Below are positions 1-5,652 of a stretch of DNA of 5,652 bases, one piece after another; positions within the stretch are counted from its first letter, which is position 1; the number at the start of each line of letters is the position of its first letter. A program made the position numbers and the translations under genes. Under the pieces are notes generated by a model. The model was not told where the DNA came from and did not search any database. It saw only the letters and a list, made by a program, of their open reading frames with translations. Origin of the DNA: Kiritimatiellia bacterium (lineage in GTDB: Bacteria; Verrucomicrobiota; Kiritimatiellia; RFP12; UBA1067); assembly GCA_017965685.1 (NCBI GenBank), contig JAGCPM010000016.1:1-5652 (forward strand), given 5' to 3'.

Positions 1-800
1 AGGAGTTTTAGTCCGGCCGCGATGAACGGCCAGGGCAGCGCCATGCCCACACCGACGGCGAACGGCAGGAGCGTCGCGGCCTTGTGCCCTGAAGAGACAA
101 GATCCGCCGTCAGCGTCAACACCGCTATCAGGAGAGGCGCCACGCATGCACCCGCCAGAATCGCGCTCGCCGCGCCCATCACGAACGCGAAAAGCGATGG
201 CGCAAGCGCGCTCTTCTTCGCGGCGAACGATCCGCGCAAGCGCGAGAAGTCTATGAAGAACACCCCCATCAGGGAAAGTGCCAGAGCAAAAAAAACCACC
301 GCGACCGCAAGATTGAACCAGGGACTGGACTGCAACTCGCCGAAGACGAACGACCCTGCGGCGGCGAGGAGCCCCATCGTGCCGTATGCCGCCGCCATTC
401 CCAGACCGTACAACAGCCCTCTGGCGGTGGATTTGCCGATTATCATCAGGTTCACGGGAACCATCGGCAGTACGCACGGCGACAGGTTCATCGCGAGTCC
501 AGCCAACACGGCCAGAACAAACACCCACAGCGAAAGACCGGATGGCGCGGCCGACACGCCTTCTTCTCCGCGCAGGAATGAAAGGAACTCCGTCGGCTTC
601 ACATAGCCCATCAGTATGCGCGGCGCATCGGAGGAAAGCAGATCCCTCGCATCTGACGCGTTCAATCCGTTTTCGTCGTCTACCATCACGCAAAGACCGT
701 CTTCGGTGCATTCGTACTTTACGCCATTGATGATCTGTATCTCGCCGAGAGAGGCGAGCGGCGCGAAAGAAAGCATTGCAAAAAACAGCGCGTTTTTCAT
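1..800 (-). CDS. dsbD: DsbD/CcdA-type thiol:disulfide interchange protein, 5' part (3' end outside window)
   Basis: Membrane reductase of the DsbD family, which passes electrons from cytoplasmic thioredoxin across the inner membrane to periplasmic thiols. The frame is open from the ATG at 800 to the left edge (266 codons). Residues 1-19 look like a signal peptide (MK, hydrophobic stretch, ending near ASLG). A short segment (about 20-88) holds C31 and C37 in the motif CTEDGLC, resembling the CX5C active site of the DsbD N-terminal domain. The membrane core begins near residue 90. NLSPCVLPMVPV contains C109, and AGACVAPLL contains C219, matching the two essential membrane cysteines of the family; GMALPWPFIAAGL near 252-264 is also typical. 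About five membrane segments are visible. The usual C-terminal thioredoxin domain would lie beyond the window. The ATG overlaps the ispH stop by four bases (ATGA), with AAGGGG six bases upstream, implying translational coupling. Not distinguished: DsbD proper from ScsB-like relatives. Confidence 0.87.
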   Translation of the reverse strand, partial: MKNALFFAMLSFAPLASLGEIQIINGVKYECTEDGLCVMVDDENGLNASDARDLLSSDAPRILMGYVKPTEFLSFLRGEEGVSAAPSGLSLWVFVLAVLAGLAMNLSPCVLPMVPVNLMIIGKSTARGLLYGLGMAAAYGTMGLLAAAGSFVFGELQSSPWFNLAVAVVFFALALSLMGVFFIDFSRLRGSFAAKKSALAPSLFAFVMGAASAILAGACVAPLLIAVLTLTADLVSSGHKAATLLPFAVGVGMALPWPFIAAGLKL

Positions 801-1627
801 TTGAGACCCCTTAGATACAATACAACCTCGTCGAGAAAATCCTCGGGCGTCGAGGCTCCGCCCGTGACGCCGAGGCGCCTTATTCCGGAAAAATCGATTC
901 TTCTCACTTCATCCATCGTCCCAGCCCTGAACGCCTTGACCCTGGCGACTTCGCAAAGACGGTTCGTGTTGGAACTCCTTGCGCTGCCGAGGACGAGAAT
1001 AGCGTCGCCGTCAAAGGCCTTGACGGCATCCTGCCGCTCCTTCGTGGCATGGCAGACTTCGGCGGTCGTATTGACATTGAACCGCTCCTTCAGCCTAGCG
1101 ACCATCGCGGCGACTTCATCGGAGTTCATCGTAGTTTGGCTGACGACGGCTATGGATTCCACGCCTCTCGAGGCAAGCTCTTCTGCAATCGCGTCGAGCG
1201 TATCAGCGGTTGCGGTACGCACCTTGCCGGCGGGAGCCTCGCCCACGATGCCCTTTACCTCGGCATGGTCAGCGTGTCCGATTACGACGATTTCAAGTCC
1301 CCTTTCCGCGAAATCCCTCACGGCCTTGTGGACTTTCGCCACGAACGGGCATGTCGCGTCTATCACGTCCAGATTCCTTCGCGCCGCCTCGCTTCTGACT
1401 GCGGGGCTCGTGCCGTGCGCGGAGAAAAGCACCGTCGCTCCATCCGGCACTTCGTCAAGCGTTTCCACGAAAACGAATCCGCGCGCCACAAGTCTTTCGG
1501 CGACGATTTCGTTGTGCACGAGCTCGTGCAGTCCGTAGATTTTCCTGCCCTTTACGGCAAAGGCCTTCTTCAGCGCGGCAACCACACCCGCGCAGAAGCC
1601 GTGCGGTGAAAGTATCTCAACATTCAT
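797..1627 (-). CDS. ispH: 4-hydroxy-3-methylbut-2-enyl diphosphate reductase
   Basis: IspH (LytB) reduces HMBPP to IPP and DMAPP, the last step of the MEP isoprenoid pathway, in the cytoplasm with an iron-sulfur cluster. Numbering from the ATG at 1627 (276 residues), the three cluster cysteines are C12 (HGFCAGV), C93 (DATCPFV) and C192 (EVCHATKERQ). Substrate-binding residues are visible as H38 (LVHN), H71 (SAHG), H121 and catalytic E123 (HADHAEVKG), T166 (SQTT), the SSNTNRL motif at 218-224, and S259 (GGAST). All family hallmarks are intact. Length is in the range of the shorter bacterial IspH proteins. A GTG directly upstream (1630) is an alternative start; I prefer the ATG because it puts the first cysteine at position 12, as I recall for the E. 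coli enzyme. The start lies inside the 3' end of mazG (11-base overlap), and the stop overlaps the start of the dsbD-like gene. Confidence 0.97.
   Translation of the reverse strand: MNVEILSPHGFCAGVVAALKKAFAVKGRKIYGLHELVHNEIVAERLVARGFVFVETLDEVPDGATVLFSAHGTSPAVRSEAARRNLDVIDATCPFVAKVHKAVRDFAERGLEIVVIGHADHAEVKGIVGEAPAGKVRTATADTLDAIAEELASRGVESIAVVSQTTMNSDEVAAMVARLKERFNVNTTAEVCHATKERQDAVKAFDGDAILVLGSARSSNTNRLCEVARVKAFRAGTMDEVRRIDFSGIRRLGVTGGASTPEDFLDEVVLYLRGLK
807..812 (-). promoter_or_regulatory. Shine-Dalgarno site of the dsbD-like gene
   Basis: AAGGGG lies inside the last codons of ispH, six bases before the ATG at 800. It decides the start of the dsbD-like gene and fits reinitiation or coupling at the ATGA stop/start overlap. 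Confidence 0.6.
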
Positions 1628-2399
1628 CACTCTTGGCCTCGTCCCAAAGCGCGTCCATCTCGGCGAGGGTCATTTCCTTCAAATTTCGTCCCGCCGCCTT
1701 CGCTCCCGCCTCGACCGCGCGGAAACGCCGCGAGAACTTGGAGGTCGTTAGTTCCAGCGCGCTCTCGGAATCCACACCGAGATGCCTCGCGAGGTTTGCA
1801 ACCGCGAATATGAGGTCGCCGAGTTCCCTCTTCTGGCGATCCTTGTCGCCGGAAGATATCTCCTTCTCCAGCTCCGCCATTTCCTCCGCGATCTTCTCCT
1901 TCGGGCCGTTGGCGTCCGGCCAGTCGAAGCCGACCCTCGCCGCCTTCTCCTGAGTCCTCTGCGCCTTCAGTAGCGCCGGCAGCGTCGCTGGCACGCCGTC
2001 CAGGGCACTGTGGCGCTTTTCCTTTTTGTGCTCGAGCTGCTTTATCTGCTCCCAGTTTCTGAGGACCGTCGCGGGATCGTCGGCCTTCACGTTGCCGAAG
2101 ACGTGCGGATGGCGGTGGACAAGCTTGTCGCTTATCGCGTTCGCGACGTCGTCGAATGTGAAGTCGCCATTCTGCTCTGCCATGACGCACTGGAACATGA
2201 CTTGCAGCAAAACGTCGCCCAGCTCCTCAATATGGTTGGCCTTGTCAGCGGGGTTGTCCATCGCGGCGAGGAGTTCGTACGTCTCCTCCAGCACGCAGGG
2301 CTTCAGGGATTCGAGAGTCTGGACCCTATCCCAAGGACAACCCGTCTGCGGATCGCGCAGGCGGGTCATTATCGAGTGGAGCCGTTCTATTCCGGTCAT
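1617..2399 (-). CDS. mazG: Nucleoside triphosphate pyrophosphohydrolase MazG
   Basis: MazG hydrolyses NTPs and dNTPs to the monophosphate plus pyrophosphate, a cytoplasmic house-cleaning activity. The 260-residue protein has the typical two-domain layout. The N-terminal domain starts with LRDPQTGCPWDRVQT and carries metal ligands E38, E39 and E42 (LEETYE) plus E59 and D62 (EELGD), followed by DKLVHRHPHVFG (91-102) and NWEQIK (115-120). The C-terminal domain, after VGFDWP, repeats the pattern with E172, E173 and E176 (EEMAE) and E192/D195 (ELGD). Length agrees with full-size bacterial MazG of about 260 residues. The ATG at 2399 is chosen because homology begins there and AAGG sits seven bases upstream (2407-2410). 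The frame stays open to 2630, but that extension is arginine-rich and only shadows the preceding gene. It begins two bases after the stop of the HAD-like gene and overlaps ispH. Confidence 0.97.
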   Translation of the reverse strand: MTGIERLHSIMTRLRDPQTGCPWDRVQTLESLKPCVLEETYELLAAMDNPADKANHIEELGDVLLQVMFQCVMAEQNGDFTFDDVANAISDKLVHRHPHVFGNVKADDPATVLRNWEQIKQLEHKKEKRHSALDGVPATLPALLKAQRTQEKAARVGFDWPDANGPKEKIAEEMAELEKEISSGDKDRQKRELGDLIFAVANLARHLGVDSESALELTTSKFSRRFRAVEAGAKAAGRNLKEMTLAEMDALWDEAKSDEC

Positions 2400-2401
2400 G
2401 C

Positions 2402-3085
2402 TCAGGCCTTGAGTATTTGGATTACCCTCTTGGCGAGCTTTTCGTCCACCTTGTCGGCCGCATCGTCGGCGCCGGAAAAATCCTGATAGGCCACATGGCG
2501 GTTTATGACCGCTACCGCGCCCATTCCGGCGAGGAGCGCGCTCTTCACGCCGAGTCCGGAGCCTGTGACGACCTCGGTGGCGGTATGGCGCAGGTGGCAG
2601 CGCGCAGCGGCGCGCCTCCATGCGTCCCACTTTAGCGCGCCGTAGGTCTGCGAAGATTCCTGGTAGAGTTCCACGTTCTCGCCGATCACGCCCGCGAAGG
2701 CGTCCTTGACGGCGGAAAGTGTCGCACGCGTCGAGATCACGACTTTCACGCCCTTGCCGGCGAGAGTCGCGACGAACTTCTTGAAGCCGTCGTTCACCGC
2801 GCCGGGGACGGCGGCATTGAGAGCCTTGACGAAACGCTCGGAGAGGTCCTTCGCGGCCTTCTGGGGCGTCTTTTTCGTCTTGACGTGAGAATAGTACCCT
2901 GTCAGCGCGCCAAGGTAGTTGCCGCCCGCGAGGAAGTGAGCCTCGGCCTTCTCGTCGAAGGGTATCTCGCCTTCCGCCATAAGCTTCTTCGCCGTTTCGA
3001 AGAGTATCTCCGCGCCATTGAGAACGGCAAAGTCGAACTCGACTATGACGCCCCTGACGGGCTGGGTCTCCTTGATATCAGTCAT
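2402..3085 (-). CDS. HAD-superfamily-like protein with degenerate catalytic motifs, function unknown
   Basis: A 227-residue, probably soluble protein whose layout resembles a beta-phosphoglucomutase/PGP-type HAD hydrolase. An N-terminal strand with VIVEFDFAVLNGAE (13-26) occupies the motif I position. A helical region with ERFVKALNAAVPGAVNDGFKKFVATL (83-108) looks like a cap and return to the core. KGVKVVISTR (111-120) fits motif II with S118/T119. K152 (ALKWDAW) could be motif III. VVTGSGLGVKSALLAGMGAVAV (172-193) matches the motif IV region normally written EDSxxGxxAAxxAGM. The expected DxD nucleophile pair is not intact and the motif IV acids are replaced by T174 and G175, so phosphatase activity is doubtful. 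The ATG at 3085 has AAGGAG nine bases upstream. It lies between pfp (31-base gap) and mazG (2-base gap). Fold assignment is by motif pattern only; a regulatory or binding role is possible but unproven. Confidence 0.62.
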   Translation of the reverse strand: MTDIKETQPVRGVIVEFDFAVLNGAEILFETAKKLMAEGEIPFDEKAEAHFLAGGNYLGALTGYYSHVKTKKTPQKAAKDLSERFVKALNAAVPGAVNDGFKKFVATLAGKGVKVVISTRATLSAVKDAFAGVIGENVELYQESSQTYGALKWDAWRRAAARCHLRHTATEVVTGSGLGVKSALLAGMGAVAVINRHVAYQDFSGADDAADKVDEKLAKRVIQILKA

Positions 3086-3094
3086 GGTGTTCCG

Positions 3095-3100
3095 CTCCTT
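3095..3100 (-). promoter_or_regulatory. Shine-Dalgarno site of the HAD-like gene
   Basis: AAGGAG, nine bases before the ATG at 3085, in the 31-base gap after pfp. It is the best-matching ribosome binding site in the window and supports the chosen start. Confidence 0.7.
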
Positions 3101-3116
3101 GTGTCAATCGGATATT

Positions 3117-4349
3117 TCACTTGGCGACGCGCTTCTTGCGCGGATAAGGCTGGCCAATTTCGTCGAGAAGCTTCCTGAAACTGCCGCGCCTGACGGTGAA
3201 AGGCTTGCCGCCCTTTATGCGCGAGAACTCGCAGGCGCGAATCTTGCCGCCCTGGTCCTCGTCCGGCCCCACAACGCCGCTCACGCCTTCGAGCGCGCAC
3301 TGGACGGCGACTTTTGCGCAGCTCTCGATGAGCGTGCGATCCTTCTTGTTCGGTGCGGCCGCGCGGGCAAAATAGCCCGACTTGAACACCTGAACCTTCT
3401 CAGCGCCGAGCATCTCTCCGAAGCGCTTAGCGATATACTGCCCGACGTTCACCTTGTCAAGACGCGGATGACCGAACGCGTCCACCGGCACCTCCTCGCC
3501 CTTTTTGCGCATTTCCTTGAGGATCTCCTTCACGCATGCGCCTTCGGAGACGAAAATGTTCACACTGTCGTTCTTGTCCATCACCGTCTTTAGGCGCCGG
3601 CCTTCCGCCTCGAAGTTCATTACCGCCTCGGGAATGTACACTGCGTGCACGTCCTGCCGCTCCTTGGTGAGGCCGAACTCCGGAAGGAACTTCGTCCTTG
3701 CCAGCATTTTGCGGTAGTACTGCGCGGTCTTGTAGGTGAGCCAGCCGCAGTTGCGGCCCATTACCTCGTGAACCGTGAGCGCGCGGGGGTTCGCGCTGTT
3801 TTCCTTCACCACGTTCACAAAGAACTTCGCGCCTTCCTCGGCCGCCGTCCACGCGCCGAGGGACTGGCGTATCGGATACACGTCGTTGTCGATCGTCTTG
3901 GGCAGGCCCACGACGATGAGGGGATAGTCGTTCTGCGCGAGATAATTCGCAAGGTCCGCCGCCGTCGTGTTCGTGTCGTCGCCGCCTATCGTGTGGAGGA
4001 CGTCCACGCCGTCTTTGACAAGCTGGTCGGCGGCTACCTTGAGGGGATCCTCGCCTTCCTTGACAAGGCCGCGCTTCACGCAGTCATTGACGTTGGTAAG
4101 TTTGACGCGGCTGTTGCCGATCGGGCTGCCGCCATGCTTCGTCAGCACGAGCGCTTTCTTCCTTACCTCGTCGGTGACGGGAATGGACTCGCCCTTCAAA
4201 AGCCCCATATAGCCGTTTATGTAACCGATCATCTCGACCTGCGGAGCCTTCTTGGTGTATTCCGCTATCAGATATCCTATCGAGCTCGACAGGCAGGGCG
4301 CGAGCCCGCCTGCGGTGAGGAATGCGACTTTCTTTACTTCTTTTGCCAT
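3117..4349 (-). CDS. pfp: Pyrophosphate--fructose 6-phosphate 1-phosphotransferase (PPi-dependent phosphofructokinase)
   Basis: Phosphorylates fructose 6-phosphate to fructose 1,6-bisphosphate with pyrophosphate, reversibly, in cytoplasmic glycolysis and gluconeogenesis. The 410-residue protein has GGLAPCL (14-20), GGDDTNTTAADLA (122-134), PKTIDND (150-156, catalytic D154), MGRNCGW (197-203), YIPE (238-241) and GYFARA (325-330). Two residues indicate the donor: D125 after GGD, where ATP enzymes have glycine, and K151 in PKTIDND, where ATP enzymes have glycine. From memory, the sequence closely resembles the homodimeric Propionibacterium PFP of about 404 residues, including SPIGNSRVKLTNV and VDVLHTIGGDDTNTTAADLA. 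The ATG at 4349 is chosen because homology starts at MAKEVKKVAFLTAGG; the open frame to 4460 overlaps ribH and has no family similarity. The upstream purine run (AGAAAGAAG) is only a weak ribosome binding site. The C-terminus is a short basic tail (PRKKRVAK). It follows ribH by 29 bases. Confidence 0.97.
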   Translation of the reverse strand: MAKEVKKVAFLTAGGLAPCLSSSIGYLIAEYTKKAPQVEMIGYINGYMGLLKGESIPVTDEVRKKALVLTKHGGSPIGNSRVKLTNVNDCVKRGLVKEGEDPLKVAADQLVKDGVDVLHTIGGDDTNTTAADLANYLAQNDYPLIVVGLPKTIDNDVYPIRQSLGAWTAAEEGAKFFVNVVKENSANPRALTVHEVMGRNCGWLTYKTAQYYRKMLARTKFLPEFGLTKERQDVHAVYIPEAVMNFEAEGRRLKTVMDKNDSVNIFVSEGACVKEILKEMRKKGEEVPVDAFGHPRLDKVNVGQYIAKRFGEMLGAEKVQVFKSGYFARAAAPNKKDRTLIESCAKVAVQCALEGVSGVVGPDEDQGGKIRACEFSRIKGGKPFTVRRGSFRKLLDEIGQPYPRKKRVAK

Positions 4350-4378
4350 TTCGATTGCTTCTTTCTTCGTTTTGGGTT

Positions 4379-4840
4379 TTAGATCATTTTCACGACGTTC
4401 GCCGTCTCTATCGCGGATTGCATTGCGGCGAAGCCCCTGTTGCCCTGCTTCGTTCCGCAACGTTCCACCGCCTGCTCGAGCGTCTCAGCGGCGACAATTC
4501 CGTCAGCCACGGGAACGCCCGTCTCCAGCGAAATCTCGGCGAATGCCCTCGCGGTCGTCTGCGTTATGAGCCCTGCATGCGCCGTCGCGCCCTGCACCAC
4601 GGCGCCAAGAGCCACTACTGCGTCATACTTGCCGCTCACGGCGAGCTTCTTAGCAACGACCGGAATCTCGTACGCTCCAGGAACACGGACGAGTGTGAGA
4701 GAATCCTCCACTCCCCCAAGACGCGAGAAAGCGTCCGTAGCGCCCTTCACGAGTTGCTCTACCAGAAAACTGTTGAAACGGCTGGCAACCATCGCCACGC
4801 GAAGCCCCTCCGCCACCAGATTTGCGTTTATTTCTTTCAT
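4379..4840 (-). CDS. ribH: 6,7-dimethyl-8-ribityllumazine synthase
   Basis: RibH condenses 5-amino-6-ribitylamino-uracil with dihydroxybutanone phosphate to lumazine, the penultimate step of riboflavin synthesis, usually as a 60-mer or pentamer. The 153-residue protein has the family length. Visible family features, with numbers that coincide with my recollection of the B. subtilis enzyme, are F22 (SRFNSFLV), VPGAYEIP (53-60) with A56 and E58, catalytic H88 (GATAHAG), R127 (phosphate site) and K131 in GTKQGNRG (129-136). Several usually well-conserved positions differ: Q83 where Arg is common, A89-G90-L91 instead of the aromatic-acid-aromatic triplet after the histidine, and D113 instead of an aromatic. 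The core catalytic set remains, so activity is plausible. It is the first gene after a promoter-like sequence, and the leader is too short for an FMN riboswitch. No other riboflavin gene is in view. Only a weak ribosome binding site (AGAGAC) is seen. Confidence 0.94.
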   Translation of the reverse strand: MKEINANLVAEGLRVAMVASRFNSFLVEQLVKGATDAFSRLGGVEDSLTLVRVPGAYEIPVVAKKLAVSGKYDAVVALGAVVQGATAHAGLITQTTARAFAEISLETGVPVADGIVAAETLEQAVERCGTKQGNRGFAAMQSAIETANVVKMI

Positions 4841-4939
4841 GTCGTGTTTGTCTCTATGTCGGCTTTTTTGCCAATTTGTTGGTGTAGTATATCAAATTTC
4901 CCCCGCACCTTGCAAGCGGAAAGAGGCAGCGGGCGTATG
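4841..4939 (-). other. Intergenic region between the chrA-like gene and ribH
   Basis: This 99-base gap is the largest in the window. It holds the predicted ribH promoter and leader. Just after the chrA-like stop, CCCGCTGCC can pair imperfectly with GGTGCGGG (one bulged T, 15-base loop), but no clear U-run follows, so a terminator is not called. The two transcription units may therefore not be fully insulated. Confidence 0.6.
4886..4915 (-). promoter_or_regulatory. Predicted sigma70-like promoter of the ribH operon
   Basis: On the minus strand, TTGCAA (4910-4915, four of six to TTGACA) is followed after 18 bases by TATACT (4886-4891, five of six to TATAAT). The region is locally AT-rich within G+C-rich surroundings and lies in the only sizeable intergenic gap. 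Transcription would start near 4879, giving a leader of roughly 40 nt before ribH. This is a pattern match only. Confidence 0.55.
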
Positions 4940-5652
4940 CTACAGGAAAAGTCCGGTCAGAATCCGCTTGAGAAGAAACGTCCCGGCAGAGATGAATATG
5001 ACGCTTACCACCCCCGTCTTCTTCGTCCAACACAGAAGGAACGCCATTGCAACGACCGCGCACGAGAACAGGTCTAACGCGCCGCCATCCAATGCCGCAG
5101 TCTTCAGGAACGACCACGCCGCGGAAGCCATCATCACCGCCGTGAACGGCTTTATGATCGCCATCGCCCTTTTCACAAACTTGTTTTTGCCGTGCCTTTC
5201 CAGCAGGATGAGCAGCGCGGTGAGTATCAAAAACCCGGGCAGCAGCAGGCAGGCCGTAGTCGCCAGAGCTCCGCAAGTCCCGAACAGTCTGTAGCCGAAG
5301 AATGTCGCGGCGTTGAGTCCTATCGGTCCTGGCGTCGCCTGCGTGAGCGCCATAAGGTTTGCGAATTCCTCGGGCGGCAACTGGAGCCTCGCCGCCGAAG
5401 GGCCGACAAAGTCGTGGATGTAGAGCGGCACGAGCACGTATCCGCCGCCAAATGCGACAAGCCCGTATTTGAGGAATACCAGCGCCGCTAGAATGTCGGA
5501 GCGACGCTTCCCTGCCCATTCCTTCACGTCGCGTGCCATTCCCGCCCACAACTTTAGGGTCATCGCGGCGATTATTCCGGCGAGCGACGCCCTAAGCCCC
5601 TTGAACACGGCCCCGAGATAGGCGTTATCGACCGGAAGATTGTCATATCCCA
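4940..5652 (-). CDS. chrA: ChrA-family transporter, C-terminal half of a two-domain protein (5' end outside window)
   Basis: Membrane protein of the chromate ion transporter (CHR) family; some members export chromate, but many have unknown substrates. The visible 236 residues are open at the right edge. The first 38 or so, including AYLGAVFKGLRASLAGIIAA, resemble the final helix of one CHR domain. After a basic linker (near KEWAGKRRSD), a complete second domain follows: FLKYGLVAFGGGYVLVPL (visible residues 59-76), EEFANLMALTQATPGPIGLNAATFFGYR (visible residues about 94-121, the family signature region), LLLPGFLILTALLILL, then three or more further hydrophobic segments to the end. This indicates a long, fused CHR protein rather than a short one. 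A GTG at 5608 could be misread as the start, but the homology continues upstream of it. The gene precedes the ribH promoter and ends with TAG 99 bases before ribH. Chromate specificity is not shown by the sequence. Confidence 0.88.
   Translation of the reverse strand, partial: GYDNLPVDNAYLGAVFKGLRASLAGIIAAMTLKLWAGMARDVKEWAGKRRSDILAALVFLKYGLVAFGGGYVLVPLYIHDFVGPSAARLQLPPEEFANLMALTQATPGPIGLNAATFFGYRLFGTCGALATTACLLLPGFLILTALLILLERHGKNKFVKRAMAIIKPFTAVMMASAAWSFLKTAALDGGALDLFSCAVVAMAFLLCWTKKTGVVSVIFISAGTFLLKRILTGLFL

Noticed and set aside
22..606. Plus-strand open frame of 194 codons at the left edge
   Set aside because: The opposite strand encodes the DsbD-type membrane domain with its two conserved cysteines; this frame shows no domain.
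801..1538. Plus-strand open frame of 245 codons opposite ispH
   Set aside because: Antisense shadow of an intact ispH; low-complexity Ser/Thr/Ala-rich translation.
2400..2630. N-terminal extension of MazG to an upstream start at 2630
   Set aside because: The extension is Arg/Gly-rich, overlaps the HAD-like gene in another frame, and MazG homology starts at the ATG at 2399.
3645..4382. Plus-strand open frame of 245 codons opposite pfp
   Set aside because: It mirrors the codon bias of pfp, which has complete catalytic motifs on the other strand; no family similarity seen.
4350..4460. N-terminal extension of Pfp to 4460
   Set aside because: It overlaps the 3' end of ribH, has no family similarity, and the ATG at 4349 begins directly at the conserved PFP N-terminus.
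4861..4872. Small inverted repeat (GGC, six A, GCC on the minus strand) in the ribH leader
   Set aside because: The arms are only three bases long; too weak to call a hairpin, operator or terminator.
4841..4880. Possible FMN riboswitch before ribH
   Set aside because: The predicted leader is about 40 nt, too short for the FMN aptamer, and no RFN-element conserved blocks are visible.
4440..5294. Plus-strand open frame of 284 codons across ribH and chrA
   Set aside because: It is antisense to two genes with clear family motifs, runs through their promoter gap, and its translation is Ser/Ala/Arg-rich without recognisable domains; long antisense frames are expected in G+C-rich DNA.

Overview
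The window carries seven recognisable genes, all on the minus strand, so it reads biologically from right to left. It looks like ordinary core metabolism from a G+C-rich bacterium. The presence of ispH excludes animals, fungi and most archaea. A secreted and membrane-spanning DsbD-type reductase suggests a Gram-negative envelope. The phosphofructokinase is the pyrophosphate-dependent kind. These traits would fit a PVC-type lineage (for example Kiritimatiellae or Lentisphaerae), but that placement is a guess and no rRNA or tRNA is present to anchor it.

Layout in transcription order: (1) the 3' part of a two-domain ChrA-type transporter, open at the right edge (4940-5652); (2) a gap of about 100 bases with a good sigma70-like promoter (4886-4915); (3) ribH, lumazine synthase (4379-4840); (4) pfp, pyrophosphate-dependent phosphofructokinase (3117-4349); (5) a HAD-superfamily-like protein lacking the usual catalytic acids (2402-3085); (6) mazG, nucleotide pyrophosphohydrolase (1617-2399); (7) ispH, last enzyme of the MEP isoprenoid pathway (797-1627); (8) the 5' part of a dsbD-like thiol:disulfide reductase, open at the left edge (1-800).

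Genes 3 to 8 are separated by 29 and 31 bases, then 2 bases, then overlap by 11 and 4 bases, so they are very probably one operon driven from the promoter before ribH. The products do not form a single pathway. Some links can be inferred: MazG releases pyrophosphate and Pfp can consume it, and RibH supplies flavin precursor for a cell whose IspH and DsbD are redox proteins. No gene-free stretch exceeds 300 bases. I found no CRISPR array, mobile element, RNA gene or strong repeat, and no clearly new system. The points most worth a second look are the catalytically degenerate HAD protein, the very short CX5C-bearing N-terminal domain of the DsbD-like protein, and the altered active-site motifs of RibH.
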